Of a stretch of DNA of 5,432 bases, positions 1-4,970 are shown piece after piece. Each line of letters begins with the position of its first letter. Positions within the stretch are counted from its first letter, which is position 1. Origin of the DNA: JBMNNU01 sp050942695 (GTDB lineage Bacteria > Chloroflexota > UBA6077); NCBI GenBank assembly GCA_050942695.1, contig JBMNNU010000224.1, positions 1 to 5,432 of the forward strand, written 5' to 3'. The notes below the pieces were generated by a model. The model did not search any database. It was given only the letters and a program-made list of their open reading frames with translations, and was not told the DNA's origin. Position numbers and translations under genes: made by a program.

Positions 1-647
1 ATCACCGCCCTCTCGCGGTCCGCGCCAGCTCGGATCTCCGCCGACTCCTCTTCGCCTTCGGCCCTGTACCGGTTCGCCTCGCGGGAGCGTTCGGCTTTCA
101 TCCTCTCGAATACGCTCTCCTGGACCTCTTCCGGCAGGTCGGCCCGCTTTATCCGGACGTCCTCAACCTGGATACCGTAAGACTCCGCCTGCTTCGCGCT
201 GCTCCTGGCAACATTCTCCATGATATGCTCGCGCTGCTCCGCGATAACCTGATCGAATGGCACCGTAGCCAATTCCCTGCGCATTTCGGAAAACACTACG
301 TCGTCCAACCGCGCGCGGGCACCCGCTTCGGTCCGAACCGTAATATAGTAGCGATAGGGGTCGAAAATCCGCCACCGCGTCACGTGGTCAACCCGCAATC
401 GCTTTTTGTCCAGGGTCAGATACTCCTGCGATGTGGCGTCGCTGGACAGCATCCGGCGATCCATGTAGTGGACGGTATCGATCACGGGCACCCTGAAGAA
501 GATGCCCGGCTGCTGAGCCGTGTACATATACTCGCCCATGCGTGTTACTATCGCTTGATTGGTTTCCGTAATAATAAACATACTCTGGCTGAGGCCGAGT
601 ACGATAACCACTATCGCCAGCAGCAGCACATTACCTCGCTTGCCCAT
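1..647 (-). CDS. hflC: HflC, SPFH-domain regulator of the FtsH protease (3' end outside window)
   Basis: This is the partner subunit of the HflK-HflC complex. In E. coli that complex is a membrane-anchored SPFH (prohibitin-like) assembly that surrounds and modulates the AAA+ protease FtsH. I translated 215 codons directly; the frame stays open to the window edge, so the last part of the protein (family usually about 290-330 aa) is missing. Residues 1-25 form an N-terminal anchor with a short basic start (MGKR) and then a hydrophobic run. The SPFH domain covers roughly 25-185, with the family-typical features QQPGIFFRVP (45-54), VEDVRIKRADLPEEV (161-175) and then an Ala/Glu/Arg-rich coiled coil (ERMKAERSREANRYRAEGEE, 181-200). 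The ATG at 647 follows GGGAGGT (652-658) at 4 nt spacing. It overlaps the 3' end of hflK by 17 nt, so translation is probably coupled. Identification is firm; full length cannot be judged. Confidence 0.95.
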   Translation of the reverse strand, partial: MGKRGNVLLLAIVVIVLGLSQSMFIITETNQAIVTRMGEYMYTAQQPGIFFRVPVIDTVHYMDRRMLSSDATSQEYLTLDKKRLRVDHVTRWRIFDPYRYYITVRTEAGARARLDDVVFSEMRRELATVPFDQVIAEQREHIMENVARSSAKQAESYGIQVEDVRIKRADLPEEVQESVFERMKAERSREANRYRAEGEEESAEIRAGADRERAV

Positions 648-1662
648 CTCTACCTCCCGATTCAGCAGTAGTTGCCGGCGATGTAACGTCTCTCAATGGA
701 AGAAACGGTAGCACCTGGTCTTGGTTTCCTCCGTCCAAGAGGATCTTGTCAATCTGCGGCAGCACCTTCTCCAAAGCCTCCAGGTGGAGCCGTTCCCGCG
801 TTACATCGGGAGCGCTCTGGTACTCCTTCAAGATGGAGAGGAACCTCGTGCTATCTCCCCGCGCCACCCGGATTCTCTCCTGCTGGAAAGCGATGGCGGC
901 CTCTGTGATCTGCTTCGCCTCACCCCTAGCTCTGGGTAACACGTCTTCCCGATAGGCCTGGGCTTCGTTTACCTTGCGCTCTCGGTCCTCCCTGGCCCGA
1001 ACGACCTCGTGGAAGGCGTCTCGCACCTGGTCGGGGGCATCGGCAACCTGGAGCCTCACATCCGTCACCTGAATGCCGGATTCATAGGCATCCATGAGCG
1101 TCTCCAGGAATACTCGGGTTCTCTCCTGAACGTCTGCTCGTCGCTCGGTGATCACATCGTCGATCGGCATCTGGCCGACGGCGCTCCGCAGCGCTACCTC
1201 TGCTGTAGTGGCCAGTACGTTGTCGGGGTCCTTCACATTAAACACAAAGTCAGCCGAGTCTTTGACCCGGTACTGGACCAACAGGCCAACCTCGACGATA
1301 TTCTCATCTCGGGTGAGCATCAGCGCCTCCTCCAGCACACGCTGGCTCTCTTGGCCGCCTGCAGTGCGAAATCCGATCTCGGTGCGGCGAATGCTCTCCA
1401 CATCCACAATGCTTACCTGTTGCACCGGCCAGGGGATGCGGTAGTTCATACCGGGCCCCGTGGTCTGAGTGTGCTTGCCGAAAGTCAGAACCACACCCTC
1501 TTCACCCGGCTGCACTATGTAGATTCCCGAGGCTAGCCAGGCAATCAGAGCTATGGCCGGGATCACCCACAAGATCCGAGATCCACGCCCAAACTTATCG
1601 AGGGCGTCCTTGATGGTTGCCTCGAACTCCGGTTGTGGTCCGCGTCCTCCATAATAGTTCAT
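631..1662 (-). CDS. hflK: HflK, SPFH-domain regulator of the FtsH protease
   Basis: This is the HflK subunit of the membrane HflK-HflC complex that controls FtsH access to membrane-protein substrates (known from E. coli). The protein has 343 aa. A short cytoplasmic N-terminus (1-28; only MNYYGGRGPQ hints at the Gly-rich stretch of E. coli HflK) is followed by one transmembrane helix (about 30-50). The SPFH domain spans about 50-225 and opens with VQPGEEGVVLTFG (50-62). A coiled coil (about 220-285) contains VNEAQAYREDVLPRARGEA (231-249), which is a close HflK signature. The C-terminus (after about 315) is polar and low in complexity. E. coli HflK is about 419 aa, so this is a compact version, mainly from shorter termini. 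The ATG start has GGAGGT (1668-1673) 5 nt upstream. It overlaps hflC and forms a two-gene operon. No convincing promoter is visible upstream. Distinguished from HflC by gene order and the coiled-coil signature; confident. Confidence 0.96.
   Translation of the reverse strand: MNYYGGRGPQPEFEATIKDALDKFGRGSRILWVIPAIALIAWLASGIYIVQPGEEGVVLTFGKHTQTTGPGMNYRIPWPVQQVSIVDVESIRRTEIGFRTAGGQESQRVLEEALMLTRDENIVEVGLLVQYRVKDSADFVFNVKDPDNVLATTAEVALRSAVGQMPIDDVITERRADVQERTRVFLETLMDAYESGIQVTDVRLQVADAPDQVRDAFHEVVRAREDRERKVNEAQAYREDVLPRARGEAKQITEAAIAFQQERIRVARGDSTRFLSILKEYQSAPDVTRERLHLEALEKVLPQIDKILLDGGNQDQVLPFLPLRDVTSPATTAESGGRDGQAR
652..658 (-). promoter_or_regulatory. Shine-Dalgarno site of hflC inside hflK
   Basis: GGGAGGT on the minus strand lies 4 nt before the hflC ATG and inside the last codons of hflK. 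This supports translational coupling of the two subunits and an even stoichiometry. Confidence 0.8.
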
Positions 1663-1667
1663 TCGAT

Positions 1668-1673
1668 ACCTCC
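1668..1673 (-). promoter_or_regulatory. Shine-Dalgarno site of hflK
   Basis: GGAGGT read on the minus strand, 5 nt before the hflK ATG. It fixes that start. Confidence 0.85.
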
Positions 1674-1695
1674 AGATTAGCTGCTAAACGGTGGA

Positions 1696-1712
1696 ACTCA
1701 ACCGACTCAACC
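1696..1712. repeat. 8-bp tandem direct repeat upstream of hflK
   Basis: ACTCAACC occurs twice with one base between (1696-1703 and 1705-1712), giving a 9-bp period, 34-50 nt upstream of the hflK start. The repeat is read directly from the sequence. A regulator-binding role is possible from its position but not shown, and chance is a fair alternative at this length. Confidence 0.4.
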
Positions 1713-1742
1713 AATATCCACAGATGCACTATCTCCATATCC

Positions 1743-1757
1743 CCAGGTTCCACCTGG
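1743..1757. repeat. Short perfect inverted repeat CCAGGT-N3-ACCTGG
   Basis: A 6-bp perfect dyad with a 3-nt spacer, about 80 nt upstream of the hflK start. It could be an operator half-site pair or chance. It shares its half-sites with the dyad at 2036-2053. Confidence 0.35.
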
Positions 1758-1904
1758 ACGAGACACGATCGCCGAACCAAACCTGGCAGTTTTCTTCGGC
1801 AGCGGAAGGGGAGGGGCTAAATGAGGAAGCTAGCAGGTTGCCCCTAAGAGGACGGTTGTTTTGGGATGATGCCAGGATAGGTCGCACAGCCATCATTCGG
1901 ACTT

Positions 1905-2004
1905 TTCCAGTCCAAGCGAGCAAGTAGCTATTGAGGTTGACCCCAGCCTCGATCACACCCATTACGATCCAAAAAATCCTATGCAATATATACAATACAG
2001 GCAA
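1905..2004 (-). pseudogene. Possible remnant of a small YggT-like membrane protein
   Basis: A minus-strand frame that is open just after a TAG codon (2008-2010) encodes LHRIFWIVMGVIEAG and then LNSYLLAWTGK. This resembles the first membrane helix of YggT-like proteins, which often read as a basic residue, then IIW-I-x-G-x-IE, then a hydrophobic L-x-x-x-LL-x-x-x-G stretch. Past about 1905 the frame continues as unrelated polar sequence. The only in-frame start is TTG at 2004 and has no ribosome site. The resemblance is by eye and short, and it could be a chance hydrophobic stretch on the strand opposite the TenA remnant's upstream sequence. Weak call. Confidence 0.22.
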
Positions 2005-2035
2005 CCCCTATCCGACCGCAAGGCTTGCGAGGGGG

Positions 2036-2053
2036 CCAGGTCCGACGACCTGG
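2036..2053. repeat. 7-bp perfect inverted repeat inside the TenA remnant
   Basis: CCAGGTC and GACCTGG flank a 4-nt CGAC spacer. It lies at the left edge of the recognisable TenA sequence. Its core, CCAGGT/ACCTGG, is shared with the inverted repeat at 1743-1757. It is not followed by a T-run, so it is not a standard terminator. It may be chance in former coding sequence. Confidence 0.4.
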
Positions 2054-2145
2054 TGAAAATCAAGCGAGAGTTTGCGCCCAGCAGCCTCTACGAGCTGATG
2101 TTCTGGGATATGTCCTGGCGGGAAGAAGGCTGGATAGTAGAATAG
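2041..2145 (+). pseudogene. tenA: Orphan C-terminal remnant of TenA (thiaminase II family)
   Basis: Thirty-four codons ending in TAG (2143-2145) read as the terminal helix of TenA, an aminopyrimidine aminohydrolase / thiaminase II of thiamine salvage. The diagnostic part is FAPSSLYELMFWDMSWREEGW. The B. subtilis TenA end, as I recall it, has the same K-x-x-F-x-x-SS-x-YE-x-x-FW-x-M-x-x-R-x-EGW pattern. The Glu of the YE pair (codon 2092-2094) corresponds to the conserved active-site Glu205 of that protein. TenA is normally about 220-235 aa, but nothing upstream in any plus frame resembles its body, including the Cys motif. The frame is open from 1870, but 1870-2010 does not look like TenA, and ATG 1981 has no ribosome site. 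I infer an internal deletion or rearrangement that left a non-functional tail. The match is strong; the nature of the event is unknown. Confidence 0.75.
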
Positions 2146-2158
2146 CTTCCAGAGGTTA

Positions 2159-2902
2159 CTAGAAAGCGATTAGCATCAAAAAGATCCCGATGCCCATGAA
2201 ACCGAAGGCGCGGTGGAGCTGTCGAGCGGCTTCCTCGTGTCCCGCTTGGAGCAGCTCATCTTTCGACTTCATCGAGATGATGAAGCTGCTCCTCCGGTCC
2301 CTTGGGCGTTGGATCACCAGCTCACCAGTGGCGTCGGTGACCTCTCCGAAGATGTAGACCTCCCGTCCTATGGGACAGGCGCTTTCTCGAAGGTGGTAAC
2401 CCAGGGTATCCACCCCAGTCGGCCTCGCTCCCTGTTGAAGGTAGCCATAATCGAAGCGGTCCATCACCTGAGCTGGCTCGACCTCTGCGAACTCCGGGTT
2501 CACCCGAACTTTGGAGCCAGCATCCTCAACCCAAAATCCGATCAACTGCGAGTTGCTGGCCACGGTCTCGGAGCGCCGCTTGGGCTGGCCGGTGCGGCCG
2601 TCCCCCCGAACAGGAACGACCTCAAACTCCCGCGTAACCCTCGTAGAGTAGTAGACACATCGATGGCCGGACAGCTCGGACACGAGGGGTTGCTCGGCGC
2701 CTATGATGCCTCTGATCCCGGTGATTCGGTTGAAGCTGCCCGATTCCCCCAACCGCTCGGCAGTATACTCTGCCGCCTCCACCAACTCGCCCGGTGTAGT
2801 GGTTTCAGAGTCCCGGACGGCTCTCAGCCTCTGCTGCCCGGCTCGATGCACCATGAAGTAGAACAGCCCGACCGCCAACAAGACAGCGCCGATAGTGCTC
2901 AT
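2159..2902 (-). CDS. GIDE-domain membrane protein, function unknown in bacteria
   Basis: The protein has 247 aa and resembles the bacterial branch of the GIDE domain, named after the membrane-inserted region of a mitochondrial E3 ubiquitin ligase (MUL1/GIDE). A transmembrane helix at 3-17 is followed by a charged coiled segment (18-50). The GIDE domain (about 58-200) shows GIIGAEQPLVSELSGHRCVYY (65-85; Cys82 within the conserved SG-x-x-C-x-Y-Y pattern), FWVEDAGSKVRVNPEFAEVEP (123-143) and GREVYIFGEV (179-188). A second hydrophobic helix closes the protein (about 230-246), so the domain sits between two anchors. There is no RING finger, so a ubiquitin-ligase function is not implied. The ATG at 2902 is preferred over a GTG at 2935 because AAAGGAG (2909-2915) is spaced 6 nt from it. 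The gene begins 45 nt after the alkA stop on the same strand, so it is probably co-transcribed. Family call fairly sure; role unknown. Confidence 0.8.
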   Translation of the reverse strand: MSTIGAVLLAVGLFYFMVHRAGQQRLRAVRDSETTTPGELVEAAEYTAERLGESGSFNRITGIRGIIGAEQPLVSELSGHRCVYYSTRVTREFEVVPVRGDGRTGQPKRRSETVASNSQLIGFWVEDAGSKVRVNPEFAEVEPAQVMDRFDYGYLQQGARPTGVDTLGYHLRESACPIGREVYIFGEVTDATGELVIQRPRDRRSSFIISMKSKDELLQAGHEEAARQLHRAFGFMGIGIFLMLIAF

Positions 2903-2908
2903 CCCAGT

Positions 2909-2915
2909 CTCCTTT
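2909..2915 (-). promoter_or_regulatory. Shine-Dalgarno site that sets the GIDE gene start
   Basis: AAAGGAG on the minus strand, 6 nt before ATG 2902. It lies inside the longer GTG-initiated reading frame (2935), which lacks such a site, so the shorter protein is favoured. Confidence 0.75.
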
Positions 2916-2947
2916 CGGCCGGGGGTGAGCAACACCGGTGCCAGCCG

Positions 2948-3838
2948 TTAGCCAGGGCAGCCCAAGAGACCTTGGCTGAGGCCGTGCAGAAGCAACTGCT
3001 GGGCGATAGCAGCCGAAGCGCCCCAATGTGCTGTGGCTGTACAGACTTCGCCCTCCGATGGCAGGGTTTTCCCTAGATACGCCAGGCCGACGGCCTTCCT
3101 AACACCCAGGTCACCTGCAACAACCCTTGGGCGCCCCAGAGTGCGCGCAAGGATCCATTCCGCCGACCAGAGGCCGATGCCGCGAAGCGCGGTGAGGCGA
3201 GAGATCACCTCTTCATCGGGGAGCGTCGCCAGATCGGGGAGACTCAGCTTCCCGCCAGCAACGGCCCCGGCAACTTCTATCAGATACTCTGCCTTCCGGC
3301 TAGTGAACTGGAGCGCTCTGATTTCGGCCACATTGGCGCCGGCCAACCGCTCGGCGTTCAGGCTGTAGACTATCTCTCCACCCACTAAATGTCTGTTTCC
3401 GAAGGCTTCAACCAATCTCCGCCTTGTGATTGCCGCCCAGCGGAGATTAACCTGCTGGGCGCTGATACAGCGAACGAGAGCACTCAGCAGGTCTAACTGT
3501 AGGACTGGCCTCAGGCCAGGAAAGAGACCATCTAAACGAGCGATCACGGGGTCTGTTGCGAGCAGATCACCGAACTGTGAAGGCGGTGTCAGGAATGTGG
3601 ACCGGATAGCTTCCAGCGAAGCCGCTATATCATCAGTGTCCTCAAGCGTGACCCTGAACATCGGCCTATCTATAGTGCCGGCGGGAGTTGCCAGGAATGC
3701 GATACTGCGATTGCCTACGGGTAGAGTGCGCACCAGTCGCTCGCCATCCCAGCGGTCGATCAGGTCGTCACCCCAGCGGCGAAAGGGCTCCAGAGAGGCC
3801 GCAACGTCGATCGGCCCCGGTAATTGGACCTCAAACAT
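2948..3838 (-). CDS. alkA: AlkA-type DNA-3-methyladenine glycosylase II
   Basis: This base-excision repair enzyme cleaves the N-glycosidic bond of alkylated bases such as 3-methyladenine and leaves an abasic site. The protein has 296 aa, near the usual length for AlkA. The N-terminal domain (about 1-105) is followed by the HhH-GPD fold. LVRCISAQQVNLRWA (121-135) is the family's Q-Q-V/S helix. The helix-hairpin-helix is LTALRGIGLWSAEWILA (215-231), with the G-x-G-x-W pattern and the Trp matching the E. coli AlkA substrate-pocket region. Asp243 in VAGDLGVRKAV (240-250) aligns with the catalytic Asp238 of E. coli AlkA. There is no 4Fe-4S Cys cluster, which argues against MutY/Nth. It is the first gene of a probable operon with the GIDE gene downstream. 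A predicted promoter lies at 3874-3903. The nearest Shine-Dalgarno is 12-15 nt before the ATG, longer than ideal. Confident in the family. Confidence 0.93.
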   Translation of the reverse strand: MFEVQLPGPIDVAASLEPFRRWGDDLIDRWDGERLVRTLPVGNRSIAFLATPAGTIDRPMFRVTLEDTDDIAASLEAIRSTFLTPPSQFGDLLATDPVIARLDGLFPGLRPVLQLDLLSALVRCISAQQVNLRWAAITRRRLVEAFGNRHLVGGEIVYSLNAERLAGANVAEIRALQFTSRKAEYLIEVAGAVAGGKLSLPDLATLPDEEVISRLTALRGIGLWSAEWILARTLGRPRVVAGDLGVRKAVGLAYLGKTLPSEGEVCTATAHWGASAAIAQQLLLHGLSQGLLGCPG

Positions 3839-3850
3839 AATTCGTTGATT

Positions 3851-3869
3851 ACCACCTCCTTGCGGTGGT
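3851..3869 (-). promoter_or_regulatory. 5'-leader hairpin carrying the alkA Shine-Dalgarno
   Basis: ACCACC (3864-3869 read on the minus strand) can pair with GGTGGT (3851-3856), with a 7-nt GCAAGGA loop. The ribosome site AAGGAGGT spans the loop and the 3' arm. If the predicted promoter is right, this hairpin forms at the very 5' end of the mRNA. It may modulate translation, or the pairing may be incidental. Confidence 0.35.
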
Positions 3870-3873
3870 TGCG

Positions 3874-3903
3874 ACTATAGCGCAATAAAGCAATTTCAGG
3901 CAA
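3874..3903 (-). promoter_or_regulatory. Predicted sigma-70-type promoter of alkA
   Basis: On the minus strand, TATAGT (-10, 3874-3879) matches the consensus in 5 of 6 bases. TTGCCT (-35, 3898-3903) matches in 4 of 6. The spacer is 18 nt. A start around 3867 would give a leader of only about 30 nt before the alkA ATG. Inferred from sequence alone. Confidence 0.5.
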
Positions 3904-3915
3904 CGAGCAGCTTAA

Positions 3916-3934
3916 CGGCGCGAATCTTGCGCCG
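3916..3934. repeat. Inverted repeat in the alkA-htpX divergent region (first of two)
   Basis: CGGCGC and GCGCCG are perfectly complementary around a 7-nt spacer (GAATCTT); two more pairs (one G-T) can form inside. It lies just upstream of the alkA -35 box. No T-run follows on either strand, so it is not a normal terminator. Position suggests an operator for either arm, but this is unproven. Confidence 0.4.
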
Positions 3935-3939
3935 CCTAT

Positions 3940-3957
3940 CACCCCCTGTATGGGGTG
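3940..3957. repeat. Inverted repeat in the alkA-htpX divergent region (second of two)
   Basis: CACCCC and GGGGTG flank a 6-nt CTGTAT spacer, 5 nt to the right of the first dyad. The symmetric, short-spaced form resembles a dimeric repressor site, but it does not match CIRCE or another motif I know. Its centre is about 125 nt before the htpX start. Confidence 0.4.
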
Positions 3958-4022
3958 CCGTGCGAATGAACTCGCCGGGAACGATTACGAAACCTGCGGA
4001 TAAAGTTGGGGGCGTAGCTGGC

Positions 4023-4049
4023 GTGGTCAACCACACCGGCGTACGCGTA
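4023..4049. repeat. Cluster of short palindromes upstream of htpX
   Basis: GTGGT-CA-ACCAC (4023-4034) is followed by two overlapping 8-bp palindromes, GCGTACGC (4039-4046) and TACGCGTA (4042-4049). They lie 25-51 nt before the htpX ATG, where an operator would act. Read directly from the sequence; function unknown. Confidence 0.35.
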
Positions 4050-4062
4050 AGTAGTGTCAACT

Positions 4063-4068
4063 AGGAGG
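4063..4068 (+). promoter_or_regulatory. Shine-Dalgarno site of htpX
   Basis: AGGAGG, 5 nt before the ATG at 4074. It is a strong ribosome site that fixes the start. Confidence 0.85.
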
Positions 4069-4073
4069 AAGCT

Positions 4074-4970
4074 ATGCGTACGAGGTGGTACGGCGGCGAT
4101 ACCGGACTGACTCTCCGCATGTTCCTCGCCATGTTCCTCCTGGCCGCCGTGTACCTAGCTTTTCTTGCCGTTCTTTGGTGGATTGGAGTCGAGTTCCTGC
4201 CCCTTGTCGTGATCGCCAGCGGCCTATTGTTAGTGCAATACTTTCTATCGGACCAGTTGGTGCTCCTCTCGATGGGTGCGAGGATCGTAACACCAGCGGA
4301 AGCGCCTGAACTGCACGGAATTATCGATCGGCTCTCTGCCCTGGGCGATCTGCCGAAGCCGAAGGTGGCGATCGTCAATAGCAACATCCCAAACGCCTTC
4401 GCCACCGGACGCAATCAAAGCAATTCGGTGGTGGCCGTGACGACTAGCCTACTTGACAGGCTGAACCGCCAGGAGCTAGAGGCAGTAATCGCTCACGAAT
4501 TGACTCACATTAAGAATAGAGACGTGGCCGTCATCACAATAGCCAGCTTCCTCTCCACCGTAGCTTTCTTTATCCTTCGCAGCTCCATGTTTGGAGGCTT
4601 CGGATACGGTAGAGGCAGAGGCCGAAACGGCGGCTCTATCATCCTGGTCTACCTGGCTTCCTTGCTGGCCTGGGCGATCAGCTTCCTGCTGATTCGGGCG
4701 CTCTCCCGCTATCGTGAGTATGCAGCAGATCGCGGCGCGGCGATTCTCACAGGAGCACCTTCGCAATTGGCGTCAGCGTTGATTAGGATCAGCAACACCA
4801 TACAACGAATCCCGGACCGAGATCTGCGAGAGGTAGAAGGTATGAACGCGTTTTTTATCGTGCCGGCCGTAAGCAGGTCGTCGATAGCGGAGCTGTTCTC
4901 ATCTCACCCCTCGGTGCAAAATAGGATCGAACGTTTGAGTCGAATGCAACAGGAGATGGAGGGGCTGTGA
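4074..4970 (+). CDS. htpX: HtpX, membrane zinc metalloprotease (M48)
   Basis: HtpX is an M48 endopeptidase that cleaves misfolded membrane proteins on the cytoplasmic side and cooperates with FtsH in E. coli. The protein has 298 aa, the usual family length. Two N-terminal helices (about 15-35 and 41-58) are followed by the typical stretch PELHGIIDRLSALGDLPKPK (78-97) and IPNAFATGR (105-113). The zinc site is HELTH (141-145) in AHELTHIKNRD, with the third ligand Glu215 in SRYREYAADRGA (211-222). Two more hydrophobic helices (about 152-170 and 188-207) flank a Gly/Arg-rich loop (about 174-187). SSHPSVQNRIERL (276-288) is the conserved C-terminal element. All catalytic residues are present. The stop overlaps the pspAB start by a GTGA. 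It runs divergently from alkA. Confident in family and activity; regulation is unknown. Confidence 0.95.
   Translation: MRTRWYGGDTGLTLRMFLAMFLLAAVYLAFLAVLWWIGVEFLPLVVIASGLLLVQYFLSDQLVLLSMGARIVTPAEAPELHGIIDRLSALGDLPKPKVAIVNSNIPNAFATGRNQSNSVVAVTTSLLDRLNRQELEAVIAHELTHIKNRDVAVITIASFLSTVAFFILRSSMFGGFGYGRGRGRNGGSIILVYLASLLAWAISFLLIRALSRYREYAADRGAAILTGAPSQLASALIRISNTIQRIPDRDLREVEGMNAFFIVPAVSRSSIAELFSSHPSVQNRIERLSRMQQEMEGL
4958..4962 (+). promoter_or_regulatory. Shine-Dalgarno site of pspAB inside htpX
   Basis: GGAGG within the last htpX codons, 4 nt before GTG 4967. It supports the GTG start and coupled translation. Confidence 0.7.

Larger units (their letters stand above)
1674..2158. other. Gene-poor spacer between the GIDE gene and hflK
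   Basis: This stretch of about 485 nt has no intact gene that I recognise. It contains the direct repeat at 1696-1712, a 6-bp inverted repeat CCAGGT/ACCTGG with a 3-nt spacer at 1743-1757, a possible membrane-protein fragment on the minus strand (1905-2004) and a clear TenA C-terminal remnant on the plus strand (2041-2145). Open frames at 1691-1927 (plus) and 1729-2004 (minus) become polar and featureless and lack good ribosome sites. The section 1760-1900 shows nothing I can name. The mixture of remnants in both directions suggests a decayed or rearranged region rather than a purpose-built regulatory region. Confidence 0.6.

Noticed and set aside
225..671. Open plus-strand frame of 148 codons opposite hflC
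   Set aside because: It lies antisense to a clearly recognised SPFH gene, and its translation has no family resemblance. It reflects codon bias of hflC.
1674..1735. Possible -35/-10 pairs for hflK such as TTGAGT with TAATCT
   Set aside because: The -10 match is only 3 of 6, and the start point would fall on the ribosome site itself.
1691..1927. Plus-strand frame of 78 codons in the gene-poor spacer
   Set aside because: GTG start without a ribosome site, no hydrophobic or motif structure, and no match to TenA that could make it the missing front of the remnant.
2128..2158. Possible terminator after the GIDE gene
   Set aside because: Only a 5-bp pairing with a long loop and no T-run on the minus strand.
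2903..2935. Earlier GTG start (2935) for the GIDE protein
   Set aside because: It would add 11 polar residues before the membrane helix and has no ribosome site, while AAAGGAG is well placed for ATG 2902.
2213..3076. Long plus-strand frame (287 codons) opposite the GIDE gene and the end of alkA
   Set aside because: The sequence is composition-driven, has no domain or ribosome site, and covers two genes with clear family signatures on the other strand.
3960..4060. Possible htpX promoter around GGGAAC and GATAAAGT
   Set aside because: It could resemble an extracytoplasmic-function sigma -35, but the spacing to a suitable -10 is about 21 nt and no other pair fits well.
4026..4061. GTCAAC repeated at 30-bp spacing (4026 and 4056)
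   Set aside because: Six bases repeated once is expected by chance in this length; the integral helical spacing is suggestive but not enough.
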